A DNA stretch of 64,000 nt from Clostridium thermosuccinogenes (GTDB lineage: Bacteria > Bacillota > Clostridia > Acetivibrionales > DSM-5807). The position numbers and the translations under genes are program-made. The number at the start of each line of letters is the position of its first letter. Position 1 is the stretch's first letter. The stretch spans positions 4,667,217 through 4,731,216 of the forward strand of contig NZ_CP021850.1 in assembly GCF_002896855.1 (NCBI RefSeq). Reading direction: 5' to 3'. Shown here piece by piece: positions 36,801-46,452 of the stretch. The notes below the pieces were generated by a model that worked only from the letters and a program-made list of their open reading frames with translations, did no database searches and was not told the origin of the DNA.

Positions 36801-37887
36801 GAAATCTGAAAATGGAGAGGTCAGCGTTGAAATTCAAGTTTCCGATTTGGAAAAATCAATATCCAATGCCCTTGCGGAAGGTAAAAACCAGGTTACTGTG
36901 AACATAGATGCTGCAAAAGATGCGACAGGATATAAGGTTATCTTTCCGGCAGAATTTATAGATGAAGCCAGGACCCCCATCGAAATAAGGGTTGAGACTC
37001 CGGTGGGAAATATCACAATACCGGTAGAAGCATTAAAGGATCAAGGACAACCTGGGGAGAAGATTGAAATATCTATGATTCCGATGGATAACGGAAAGGG
37101 CATCAGGATAGGAGTGAAATCCGGTGACCGTAATATCCGGCTTTCGAAGTCTGCCAGAGTTGAATTTGCCTATCAGCCGCCCAAGGAAGCTCTGGATAGT
37201 GAGCACATTGTCGTTTTGAGGCTTGATGAGGCATCTGGAGAAATGCTGCCGGTACCCAGCGGCAGGTATGACGAAAAGACGGGTATGGTCAGATTCAACA
37301 CCAATGGCTCTTACCAGTATTTCGTATCATATGCGCAAAAGACATTTGACGATATCAAGGACATCAATTGGGCGCGAAGGATGATTGAGGTACTTGCATC
37401 GAAGGGAATTATAAAAGGTACCGGAAAAGGCAGCTTTAGCCCGAGAAGCGGAATGAAAAGAGCGGATTTTGTGCTGTTGCTTGTGAGAATGCTTGAGCTC
37501 GAAGCAGATACCGACACGAATTTTAAGGATGTAAGCAGGAATGCGTACTATCACGATGCCCTTGCAATTGCAAAGAAGCTTGGTCTTGTCAATGGAACCG
37601 GAAACGGGAACTTCAATCCTGAAGATCAAATCAGCAGGCAGGATGTGATGGTGTTGGCTGCAAAAGCACTTGAAATTGCAGGATTGAATTTAAAGAGCCG
37701 GGATTTTTCAGTGCTGGATAAGTTCGCTGATGCGGACAAGATCAAGGATTATGCAAAGGAGTATATTGCAGCCCTGGTAAAGGAAGGCATCATTTTGGGA
37801 GACGGGGAGCGCCTAAATCCGGATGATAATATCTCAAGGGCTGAAGCTGTAGCAATCATCTACAGGATATACAGTTTAATCTATTGA
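30832..37887 (+). CDS. Giant S-layer-anchored glycosidase: nine CBM-like modules, clan GH-D catalytic domain, three SLH domains
   Basis: A 2,351-residue secreted enzyme. A signal peptide (MLKRMFTFILILALIFTQIL, cleavage near AYAEG) is followed by nine related ~130-residue beta-sandwich modules (about residues 35-1265). Each runs from an (F)EAE.. strand through a GGY/S..F segment and FDILVND to WCP.LDKIE, as in CBM6/CBM35-type folds. The catalytic region spans ~1270-1930: RMLYMAYDNDMYHD, IGWNSWGAF, VEYVKLDFMNGAS with predicted nucleophile D1686, and LLTSDIHHG with predicted acid/base D1751. A Pro/Asn/Ser linker (~1936-1970) leads to a beta domain and three SLH repeats (~2172-2351; KGIIKGTGKGSFSP, LGLVNGTGNGNFNP). 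It acts on the cell surface, multivalently bound to polymer. Substrate galactoside is inferred. Confidence 0.88.
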   Translation: MLKRMFTFILILALIFTQILIAVPATEAYAEGVIQTFEAENADINTGGVGDSSNASGRKVVNGLGKDSGSGYDGYIQFNHINVPSDGKYLLHIYYQTAQFRPLDITLNGGPDTVRVYCDFETANDWNTIYCKTVKVDLNSGENTLRLGAVTDVWCPNLDRIEIEPDTVFSCEAENPDTDAVELGGGASPATGLATFSGNAGVQGLGGNDGYVLFKNIEATRDGYYEVKVYYSTAQDRAFDILVNDSLQYRLNCPKTDSSDWYIQGSASIIVRLNRGSNTLKFYDRASNGWCPVLDKIEVEYSLNQKPDIISIESDDPANMIGPGVTFGDWALCSGGKTTSSGLGSETEGYIEFREIQIPRTGYYRLSVFSGYYGNSSFDVKVNNLVNSQFVSTDEYNIPTVDTGSWWTSNKSFKNIYLTEGEKSIRFFKKEGSAPTLDKIELQLIQPLSFEAESAENRFAGSARFTESADCSGGLEVEGLGGGISGGSVEFDGIQVDKAGTYIMNVHYSTGEQRSFDILVNDTEEYSLTCEPSAGWWTPAFKPVTITLKQGLNKIKFYNKLDNGWCPGLDKIDLMFVENAPANAIVLEAEDALGASAEGLTVDNAPNCSGGKSVSGIDGKYVLFDDVSIPFTGLYELKVSYVNGDESGLRKFDIQINDTDTYTADCPPNTTWGEWTPGDMTLQVYLVKGRNDVKFLKAADAWCPALDKIELKLAKKMEYEAESDINTFSGSTLFAWEACSGGMTVQSMGNGPNGGSLTFNGVNVDADGIYTLKVFYGTETLRWFDILVNDTDAYELECTPTSDWWTPDNPKTIAIRLKAGDNTLKFYNKNVGEWCPSLDKIEIKPGGTLDPGDTSKMIFEAEDPNNDRTSGTRLAQSSDFSGGYSVELIGHGENGQSLTFKNIQIAEGKGGIYTLTVDYATLEPRVFDIIVNGDTSNKIRLECPSTGWWWTPGSVSTLITLQEGINTIKFYGEDPDKDCPGLDRIILQEGNVIDNTLRFTIPETGSVSIEAEDSENIRNRKAYVANSAVSSGGKYVAGLGSGGYVQVNGIEAPEDGYYLVDVYYTSPEDRPLDLLVNDKEIYRIYCENSGRNDKLASQAGVVVLKKGYNKIKFFSNEYIACPNLDKIEISKYTIPDAGSANEYRAVSPSNELGGGAQIWLNGQEAFVANLGGGPNKGYVQFNDIDVAEDGKYNLAIYYSCIEFRTLDVTTNGVSSQKVFCYPTGGIYLMQPLNMAVDLKAGRNIIKLDNATGVAPNIEKIVVLGKAAPDVSNERNIVTFGTNSVQIEYDLASGTADYIFNGSKKVTGAYSMVKSDRVITSKEYTQRTYTEEDVNDNFGIGKKVTVVNSAQGLPDMKQIFYLYDDKGYFLMEVKLESDAELSSNLMAPIVAEGTGVADIGTGTDNRMLYMAYDNDMYHDMPVDKSVNREGISYEVSALYDNASRNGLVFGSVTHDFWKTGIAYKGSGNKIDMLSIFGGVISRLDTDDICPHGSQVGKILTSPRIFMGFFEDWRKGMEEFAEANTNIVPAKEWSGVKPIGWNSWGAFHTGMTFDDAMKSSDYLKAKLQDNNYHGENGITYMNLDAWSTNVEVRMDEFIAKIKANNQKLGMYLSPFCYWGDDMEAKVPNIKSDYKWGDLVLKTYDDKYYPKQEGTLYHPLDPTHPGTKELVKYYFDKYKEWGVEYVKLDFMNGASCEGQHYDPNVRTGVQAFNEAMKLINENAKYDDGREMFLQLELSPYFPYQYSHAHLLTSDIHHGSMFTSKYVLSSTTYGWWRGKLVPWIDAGIFTLEETDDVPLSDEELARTRVNSLVVSGSLFLVCVDPDRPDHTMLAEKYLTNKEIMDLARVNGPFLPVEGATGSEPADIFVYEDGNANYIGVFNLDDTDVVKTVYLDRAGLDTGANYIARDLWTGQEQEVKSSFTVNLKKYQSTILKLTKEAPSDNPGNPSNPNNPNDPVPSDNPSNPKDPIPSEDSSIADGSVTVTGSLITVEAEKSENGEVSVEIQVSDLEKSISNALAEGKNQVTVNIDAAKDATGYKVIFPAEFIDEARTPIEIRVETPVGNITIPVEALKDQGQPGEKIEISMIPMDNGKGIRIGVKSGDRNIRLSKSARVEFAYQPPKEALDSEHIVVLRLDEASGEMLPVPSGRYDEKTGMVRFNTNGSYQYFVSYAQKTFDDIKDINWARRMIEVLASKGIIKGTGKGSFSPRSGMKRADFVLLLVRMLELEADTDTNFKDVSRNAYYHDALAIAKKLGLVNGTGNGNFNPEDQISRQDVMVLAAKALEIAGLNLKSRDFSVLDKFADADKIKDYAKEYIAALVKEGIILGDGERLNPDDNISRAEAVAIIYRIYSLIY

Positions 37888-37955
37888 TATTATTTCACTA
37901 TATACTATCAAGATGTACTGTTTAAATGCGTCTTTGGCAGAAAGACTTGTGAAAT

Positions 37956-37990
37956 GCAAAACAAGCCGCCTATTGTGCGGCTTGTTTTGC
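37956..37990. terminator. Strong hairpin terminator after the SLH glycosidase
   Basis: A perfect 14-bp stem GCAAAACAAGCCGC/GCGGCTTGTTTTGC with a 7-nt loop. The T-rich 3' arm supports termination of the long transcript. Confidence 0.85.
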
Positions 37991-38012
37991 ATAATGAATA
38001 CTTTTCTCAACT

Positions 38013-38135
38013 TTTATAAAATCGGTTTGAATTCAGCTAATTGAAATGGATGATTGTTGTTCCGAAAGGATTCAAAGCACATAAAACAATCAATACATCC
38101 ATTATTAGCTGAATTCATTCCTAAAAACTATATAG
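38013..38135. repeat. Intergenic palindromic element, copy B (core in forward orientation)
   Basis: Ends TATAAAATCGGTTTGAATTC and AGCTGAATTCATTCCTAAAA then CTATATAG match copy A (10415-10534) directly. The core 38038-38106 matches the reverse complement of the copy A core (about five substitutions and a 2-base indel). The inverted arms TGAATTCAGCTAAT and ATTAGCTGAATTCA flank the core. It is not coding. The rest of the 37888-38421 gap holds only the terminator at 37956 and AT-rich sequence. Confidence 0.8.
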
Positions 38136-38421
38136 TACCGGCATCCATATAACCAAGGGCAAAGTATCTTACTATTAAATAATGGTGTTATGTGGATGTC
38201 AATTCAGTTTTTAAAATAGTCGGGAAAATACCTCATTATTGTATAATTTTTCATAATTAGGTTGCATTTATCAATACGACGTGTTATTATAATTATTGAT
38301 ATACTATTTATATTAAGAAGCTTCATAATATATTAGTATAAATCAATTTCGACAACAGGACATGCTGGATAAATTCTAATTTGAACCAATAAAAATAATT
38401 TTTTAGGAGGCATATAGGTAT

Positions 38422-39078
38422 ATGTTTATTGCAAAATCCAAAAGAATGATTTCAATTTTTATATCTATTATTTTTATTATTTCAGTAAATTGCACAGGAG
38501 TATTTGCTGCTGAAAATAATAATACTCCAGAACAAATGAACTTACAAAAGGCAATTCTTGAGGAAACCTCTGCGGTTAAAATAGCTTCTATTCCAGTATC
38601 TAGTGAAGAAGAAGCTGCTAAACTTATTGAGAAACTCGAAAAAACAGCAGAAACAATAGAGGTTGAAGTAACAAGAAATCTATCAAATACTGACAAGGTT
38701 GAGGCATCAGAAAATCAATCAAATAATAATCTAGAGGCACTATCGCAGTCTGGTAAGGTTAATTGCAGACCAACATATATATATACACCAGGATATGTAG
38801 AAGTGTATTTAGAAATATGGACTGAGATTCTTAGCTTAGATACATGGATAACTTCATGTGTTGGATATGTTGCAGCAGCTACTAATGTTGATGGGGTACG
38901 AATGGAGGTTAAGCAAACTAATTTCTTTCCTTCAAAAAGTATGTATGTTACAGTGCATTCTGACATAGGGTATGATCTTGACACTGATTTAGTACTTTAT
39001 CAAGGTTATATAACGGTTTATTTAACTGGCGGTTGGACTCCCGCTGACATATATTTAGATCATGAGCTATATTTATAG
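38422..39078 (+). CDS. Secreted protein of unknown function
   Basis: A 218-residue protein. An N-terminal signal peptide (KRMISIFISIIFIISVNCTG, cleavage near VFAAENN) shows export. Residues ~35-100 are charged and helical with coiled-coil character (EEEAAKLIEKLEKTAETIEV). The C-terminal half is beta-rich and aromatic (RPTYIYTPGYVEVYLEIWTE, LTGGWTPADIYLDHELYL). No domain is recognised. AGGAGG lies upstream of ATG 38422. The next gene starts within its last codons, so the two are translationally coupled. It is noticeably more AT-rich than the sugar locus to its left, which suggests separate origin. Confidence 0.7.
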   Translation: MFIAKSKRMISIFISIIFIISVNCTGVFAAENNNTPEQMNLQKAILEETSAVKIASIPVSSEEEAAKLIEKLEKTAETIEVEVTRNLSNTDKVEASENQSNNNLEALSQSGKVNCRPTYIYTPGYVEVYLEIWTEILSLDTWITSCVGYVAAATNVDGVRMEVKQTNFFPSKSMYVTVHSDIGYDLDTDLVLYQGYITVYLTGGWTPADIYLDHELYL

Positions 39079-39862
39079 AATTGATATTAGTGAGTTCAAT
39101 AGCATGTGTAATGTCCCTGCAGTTACAGCCAGTGGTATTATAAAACGATACTATATTAAGAATAATAAAATTATGTGCAGTGGAATTACAAATAATGCTA
39201 TTAATATTTCGGAGTTTTCCTTTGAACAACAGAATATATCAGATATCATAATACATAACATTGAAATACAATTTGCTCTTTATCAATTTTTTGTTATGTA
39301 TAGTGACGTTGAAAATAAAGATGAATATGCAAATTACACAATACATTGTCAGATTTGCTATCCCAGCGAAGAAAACAGTTTGAGTAATTCTACTTTATCA
39401 GTTTTACTTTCGGTATTTGATTCTATAATTGTAGATTACCAAAAAAGCAAAACTATCGTTTTGGGGCAATTTTCTGACCTGGATTCAAAAATGAAAATAT
39501 ATGATATATACAAGGAGTTATATGAAAAATCTCTTCTAAATCCATTTATAATGTCTTTTTTGGATATAAAGAATGGACATAAAATTGGAAAAATCAATGA
39601 CTGTATATATCAATATCAGCCTTGTGAAGATGATATGGAAAATATTGTTCTAAATAAGGAAGAACTGGCTTTTATTGAATTTATTAATCAGCAATTAACA
39701 CTATCAGACAATCATATCATTTTCTATTGTTTAGGATGGAATGACTCTAATATTGAAGCAAGTATGACAATGAAGAAGCTAAAAAAGTATTTCAAAAAGA
39801 TTTTTTTCTTATCAGCTCCTGATAGATTTTTTTCGTCATATCTAATTATAAATAACCAATAG
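39062..39862 (+). CDS. Hypothetical cytoplasmic protein coupled to the secreted protein
   Basis: A 266-residue protein with no signal peptide, membrane segment or recognised domain. Its ATG (39062) lies inside the last codons of the preceding gene (17-bp overlap in another frame). It is rich in Ile, Asn, Lys and Tyr and very AT-rich. The C-terminus (ILIFYCLGWNDSNIEA-like region, then MKKLKKYFKKIFFLSAPDRF) offers no clear motif. Overlap with a secreted partner suggests a functional pair, for example an exported factor with a cytoplasmic helper or immunity protein, but there is no direct evidence. The coding call rests on length, overlap geometry and the terminator hairpin directly after it. 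Confidence 0.6.
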   Translation: MSYIYRIDISEFNSMCNVPAVTASGIIKRYYIKNNKIMCSGITNNAINISEFSFEQQNISDIIIHNIEIQFALYQFFVMYSDVENKDEYANYTIHCQICYPSEENSLSNSTLSVLLSVFDSIIVDYQKSKTIVLGQFSDLDSKMKIYDIYKELYEKSLLNPFIMSFLDIKNGHKIGKINDCIYQYQPCEDDMENIVLNKEELAFIEFINQQLTLSDNHIIFYCLGWNDSNIEASMTMKKLKKYFKKIFFLSAPDRFFSSYLIINNQ

Positions 39863-39908
39863 TGGGAGCTGTGTTCTTAACAGTAAATTAGCTTATTAGC
39901 ACGAAGCT

Positions 39909-39952
39909 ATAACAGCCTGTATACAGTGACCGGACCGTATACAGGCTGTTAT
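39909..39952. terminator. Bidirectional terminator hairpin
   Basis: A perfect 16-bp stem ATAACAGCCTGTATAC/GTATACAGGCTGTTAT with a 12-nt loop lies between the convergent unknown gene (plus) and lacZ (minus). Confidence 0.85.
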
Positions 39953-39992
39953 CGAGTAATATTTGAATGCTAATTTTCACACAGCAGATTAA

Positions 39993-43064
<3,072 letters not shown>

Positions 43065-43095
43065 TTATACAGTTTTAATATTCGATTTGATTGAC

Positions 43096-43168
43096 AATAT
43101 ACTTATAGGCAATAAGTAGCTAATTAAATTATAATTTACCAAATAGAGTTATTCAATATAAGTATATT
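43096..43168. promoter_or_regulatory. Possible paired operator around the lacZ promoter
   Basis: AATATACTTATA at 43096-43107 and its exact reverse complement TATAAGTATATT at 43157-43168. One arm abuts the -35 box and the other lies just downstream of the start site. This suits a dimeric regulator bridging the promoter; its identity is unknown. Confidence 0.5.
43128..43156 (-). promoter_or_regulatory. Sigma-A promoter of lacZ
   Basis: On the minus strand TTGAAT (43156-43151), a 17-bp spacer and a perfect TATAAT (43133-43128). Transcription would start near 43121, giving a leader of about 70 nt. Confidence 0.75.
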
Positions 43169-43207
43169 AGCAAGCTTTTATAGTAACAATGCCAATATAT
43201 TAATATA

Positions 43208-43237
43208 AAAGCTGAAAAACCCGTGGTTTTCAGCTTT
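43208..43237 (-). terminator. Terminator of the spoVA operon
   Basis: AAAGCTGAAAA (43208-43218) and TTTTCAGCTTT (43227-43237) form an 11-bp stem. The A/T-rich outer stem gives a T-tract on the minus strand, right after the last DUF1657 gene. Confidence 0.75.
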
Positions 43238-43241
43238 AATG

Positions 43242-43448
43242 TTACTGCTTTTTGTACTGAGGTTCCTGCTGCTGAATGTAATTCTGTCTGTCTTTTAAAG
43301 TGGCCAGTGCATTATCCAGGGTTTGAGCCAGCTGTTCAAAGGTTTGTTTTGCCTGCTGGTCCTGAGTTTCCAAAGCAAAGGTCTTCATGCTTGCGGCAGC
43401 GCTCTGTACTGTTGCAATAGCCTGCTGAAGCTGTGTTGCTACTGTCAT
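43242..43448 (-). CDS. DUF1657 protein (last gene of spoVA-type operon)
   Basis: A 68-residue protein starting MTVATQLQQAIATVQSAAAS, with alternating helical segments and a glutamine-rich end (RQNYIQQQEPQYKKQ). The ATG at 43448 is chosen over an upstream in-frame start because GGGAGGTG lies 9 nt before it. It is a clear paralogue of the first gene of the operon (MTVASQIKQTLAGLKGVQGT), ending in a similar EPQYK motif. DUF1657 genes accompany spoVA2mob-type operons. It is probably expressed in the forespore; molecular role unknown. Confidence 0.85.
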   Translation of the reverse strand: MTVATQLQQAIATVQSAAASMKTFALETQDQQAKQTFEQLAQTLDNALATLKDRQNYIQQQEPQYKKQ

Positions 43449-43637
43449 CCTTTTCACCTCCCTTCGCAATATCCGATTTTGCTCTGTCATGCCTTCATGT
43501 GTTTTCGGCGCTGCCTCTCAGCAGGATTCACAGGTATAGATTCTTATTCCGGGGGCATTGATGTTTTCCTTTTAAAATGCAGCATATGTTCATTGCATAA
43601 TATAAGCAGTGATTAGATTCTATCAATAATGTCGGCT

Positions 43638-43991
43638 TTAGCCTTTTGGTCTAAAGATTAAAGCAGCAAGGAATCCAAATATTATTGCGGAAGAAATACC
43701 CGCACTGGTTATATGGAATATTCCTGTCAGTACTCCTATAAGTCCGTTTTGTTCTGCTTCCTCCAGAGCACCTTTTACCAACTGGTTGCCGAAGCTGCTT
43801 ATAGGGACGGAAGCTCCTGCTCCTGCGAATTTCACCAGTTGGTCATATAGGCCCAAACCTCCCAATATTGCACCAATTACAACCAATGTACACATGGTAT
43901 GGGCAGGAGTCAGTTTCATTACATCCATCAGTAATTGGCCTATAACACAAATGGTTCCTCCTATGATAAAAGCCCAAAAAAATTTGTCCAA
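43638..43991 (-). CDS. spoVAEb: Stage V sporulation protein AE (SpoVAEb)
   Basis: A 117-residue membrane protein with about four hydrophobic segments: FWAFIIGGTICVIGQLLMDV, MCTLVVIGAILGGLGLYDQL, and a late AGISSAIIFGFLAALIF. The GAGASVPISSFGNQLVKGAL segment is diagnostic for the SpoVAC/SpoVAEb fold. The start is placed at TTG 43991 because AAGGAGG lies 7 nt upstream; a TTG two codons earlier is too close. It forms part of the spore inner-membrane channel for Ca-dipicolinic acid. A 190-bp gap separates it from the last DUF1657 gene. Confidence 0.9.
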   Translation of the reverse strand: MDKFFWAFIIGGTICVIGQLLMDVMKLTPAHTMCTLVVIGAILGGLGLYDQLVKFAGAGASVPISSFGNQLVKGALEEAEQNGLIGVLTGIFHITSAGISSAIIFGFLAALIFRPKG

Positions 43992-44064
43992 TTTCAAACC
44001 TCCTTACTTTGCAAAGGGATACTCCTCAACTCAAGCACTTTGTTTCAAGCAGAGGAGTGTCCCC

Positions 44065-45066
44065 TTACATTTCTATTGATACCGCATGGGCAATGCAGGG
44101 TATGCTTTCCTTCTGCTGGTATGACATGGGGGAAAGCAATGCTCCTGTGGCCACAATAAGTATCTTTTTTAATTCTCCTCTTTTCATGCGGTTTATAAAA
44201 TGTCCATAGGTGGCTGTCGCAGCACATGCGCATCCACTAGCTCCTGCAAAAACCGGCTGGTCGCTTCTATACATGAGGATGCCGCAGTCGGTGAACTTTT
44301 CTTCAGGAATGTCTATTCCGTGCTTTTTGAGAAGGTCTCCAGCAATCCTGTGCCCTATCCTGCCGAGGTCTCCGGTAGCAATAAGGTCATATTGGGAAGC
44401 ATCAATGTTCAGATCCCTGAAGTGGGCTTCTATGGTATCCACAGCTGCAGGAGCCATAGCTGCACCCATATTGAAGGGGTCGCTAAGACCCATATCTACC
44501 ACACGGCCAATGGTAGCAGATGTAACTTTTGGGCCTTCACCTTGCTGGGAAACTACAGCAGCTCCTGCTCCAGTGACAGTCCATTGTGCTGTGGGTGGTT
44601 TTTGCGCACCATATTCTGTAGGATATCTGTATTGCTTTTCCGCAGCTGCATTATGGCTGGATGTAGCAGCTAAGGCATTAACGGCGAATTTGCTGTCAAC
44701 TATCAAGGACGCTAAAGCCAAGCCTTCCATTGAACTGGAGCACGCACCGTATAACCCCAAATATGGAATACCGAGAGTGCGGGCAGCGAAACTGCTGGCG
44801 ATGATTTGGTTTATCAGATCCCCGCTTAAAAAAAACTGCACATCTTCTTTTTTTAGTCCAGCTTTTTTTATGGCTGTTTCACAGGCTTCCTCCAAGAGCT
44901 TTTTTTCAGCTTTTTCAAAGCTGTTCTCTCCCAGCCACAAGTCATCGTGAAACATATCAAAATCTGCAGCCAGGCCTCCCTGCGATTCAAAAGGGCCGCC
45001 TATGGCAGCTGTGCCTATGATAACCGGTTTGGATTCATAAACCCATGTTTGATGTCCTTGTAACAT
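44065..45066 (-). CDS. spoVAD: Stage V sporulation protein AD
   Basis: A 333-residue soluble thiolase-fold protein that binds dipicolinic acid on the spore inner membrane. Typical segments are PVIIGTAAIGGPFESQGGLA, YLGLYGACSSSMEGLALAS, TSSHNAAAEKQYRYPTEYG, QWTVTGAGAAVVS, DLIATGDLGRIGHRI and FAGASGCACAATATYGHFIN. Length equals the usual ~335 residues. Its ATG directly follows the spoVAC stop codon (TAA ATG), indicating translational coupling. Confidence 0.95.
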   Translation of the reverse strand: MLQGHQTWVYESKPVIIGTAAIGGPFESQGGLAADFDMFHDDLWLGENSFEKAEKKLLEEACETAIKKAGLKKEDVQFFLSGDLINQIIASSFAARTLGIPYLGLYGACSSSMEGLALASLIVDSKFAVNALAATSSHNAAAEKQYRYPTEYGAQKPPTAQWTVTGAGAAVVSQQGEGPKVTSATIGRVVDMGLSDPFNMGAAMAPAAVDTIEAHFRDLNIDASQYDLIATGDLGRIGHRIAGDLLKKHGIDIPEEKFTDCGILMYRSDQPVFAGASGCACAATATYGHFINRMKRGELKKILIVATGALLSPMSYQQKESIPCIAHAVSIEM

Positions 45067-45546
45067 TTACATCCCACCTAATGCTTTAATGATTACGCTT
45101 ATAATTGATACAACGAAAGCTGAAAAAACACCGTATACTATAACTGGTCCGGCAATTTTAAACATGTTTCCTCCTACACCCAGCACATATCCCTCGGTTT
45201 TATGCTCCAGGGCTGCCGAAGTGATAGTGTTGGCAAATCCGGTTACCGGAACTGCAGTTCCGGCTCCGCCCCATTGGGCAATATGGTCGTAAACGCCAAG
45301 GCTTGTGAGCAATGCAGATATGAAAATCAAGACTGCAACTGTAGGAGCTCCGGCTGTTTTCTCATTAAAGTTAAAGTAGGTGATAAAAACCCATTGTATT
45401 CCCTGTCCCAGGGTACAAATAATTCCACCGACTAGGAAAGCCCTGACGCAATTGGCCAAAACGGGGCGCTTAGGTTCCCTGGCATGAGCAAATTTTTGAT
45501 ACTCCTGCTGCTGAGGAGTGAGTTTTTTCTTTTTTTTGCTTGACAT
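45067..45546 (-). CDS. spoVAC: Stage V sporulation protein AC
   Basis: A 159-residue membrane protein. A lysine-rich N-terminus (SSKKKKKLTPQQQEYQKFAH) precedes hydrophobic segments CVRAFLVGGIICTLGQGIQW, VAVLIFISALLTSLGVYDHI and IVYGVFSAFVVSIISVII. The GAGTAVPVTGFANTITSAAL motif matches the SpoVAC mechanosensitive channel of Ca-DPA release. ATG 45546 is preferred over an upstream GTG because AAGGTGAAGG lies just before it. Confidence 0.93.
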   Translation of the reverse strand: MSSKKKKKLTPQQQEYQKFAHAREPKRPVLANCVRAFLVGGIICTLGQGIQWVFITYFNFNEKTAGAPTVAVLIFISALLTSLGVYDHIAQWGGAGTAVPVTGFANTITSAALEHKTEGYVLGVGGNMFKIAGPVIVYGVFSAFVVSIISVIIKALGGM

Positions 45547-45576
45547 ATCCTTCACCTTCGTTACATTAAATTTTGA

Positions 45577-46437
45577 CTACCTTAATAAGTATGGCTCCAG
45601 CTTTTTCATGATCTGCTTTAGTTTTTCGGCATCTTCCGCGTACATTTGCCTTGCATTTTCGTCATGAGTTTCCATAGAATAAGTCAACAGATCTGCTTGG
45701 CATTTTTCGAGGTTTGCGTATACCATTTCCTTTACTCTGGGCTGGGGAAGAGCAATCGAATCATCGTAGAGGTCTATGTAAAGATCCCCGGAAGAATCCA
45801 CCTGGCCCAGAAAAACGTTGTCTAGAGATACACCCATCTTTTCCAGCTGAATGCTCAGCCATTCCTTGTTCAACCCCAGCGAAAACAGAGGCTCGTTCAG
45901 TATTTTTCCCTCCAGTATCACTGTCTGAGGTTCAGCCTGGGGAGCCACCTTTTTACCCAAATCGTGGGCAGTAACAGGTTTTTTGTCAGATTTAAGATAT
46001 ACGTTAACTTCCCCTGTTGTTTCCATTACGGCAAACTCTACGTCCATCAGATTCATCGCATTCTTGGACCTAAGCTCTCTCAAAAGATCCTCTCCTGTGA
46101 GCCTTGCCTGAGACAGGTTTTCCTCCATTATCTTGCCATGCTTTATTAACACGGTTTCCCGCCCGTTAATCAAGTCATGAAACAGTTTGCTTTTTAATGA
46201 CAGATAATCCAATCCAATGGACAAAAGAACCCATACTCCTAAGGAGATAATGCCCAAAACAGGGTTCGGTATCATGTTGGCCGATATCATGGCAGCCAGA
46301 ACAGCCACGACAATATAATTAACAAAACTGAAAGCTGTCATCCGAGCTATGCTCTTTTTTCCCATGAGCCTCACAAGAAAGAAGATAAGGATGAATAACG
46401 AAATAGATTGAAGCAAAACCTGAAGCCAGATTTCCAT
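45577..46437 (-). CDS. 2Duf-type membrane protein (DUF421/YetF domain plus DUF1657-like tail)
   Basis: A 286-residue protein. Three N-terminal hydrophobic helices (LQSISLFILIFFLVRLMGKK, FVNYIVVAVLAAMISANMI, LGIISLGVWVLLSIGLDYLS) lead to the DUF421 cytosolic region (NLMDVEFAVMETTGEVNVYL, GLNKEWLSIQLEKMGVSLDN). The last ~50 residues (YANLEKCQADLLTYSMETHD, then QMYAEDAEKLKQIMKKLEPY) resemble a DUF1657 domain. This double architecture is the one called 2Duf in spoVA2mob operons of heat-resistant Bacillus spores, where it raises wet-heat resistance. It lies 15 bp after a free-standing DUF1657 gene and 30 bp before spoVAC. Confidence 0.88.
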   Translation of the reverse strand: MEIWLQVLLQSISLFILIFFLVRLMGKKSIARMTAFSFVNYIVVAVLAAMISANMIPNPVLGIISLGVWVLLSIGLDYLSLKSKLFHDLINGRETVLIKHGKIMEENLSQARLTGEDLLRELRSKNAMNLMDVEFAVMETTGEVNVYLKSDKKPVTAHDLGKKVAPQAEPQTVILEGKILNEPLFSLGLNKEWLSIQLEKMGVSLDNVFLGQVDSSGDLYIDLYDDSIALPQPRVKEMVYANLEKCQADLLTYSMETHDENARQMYAEDAEKLKQIMKKLEPYLLR

Positions 46438-46452
46438 TTTTGCAGCCTCCTG

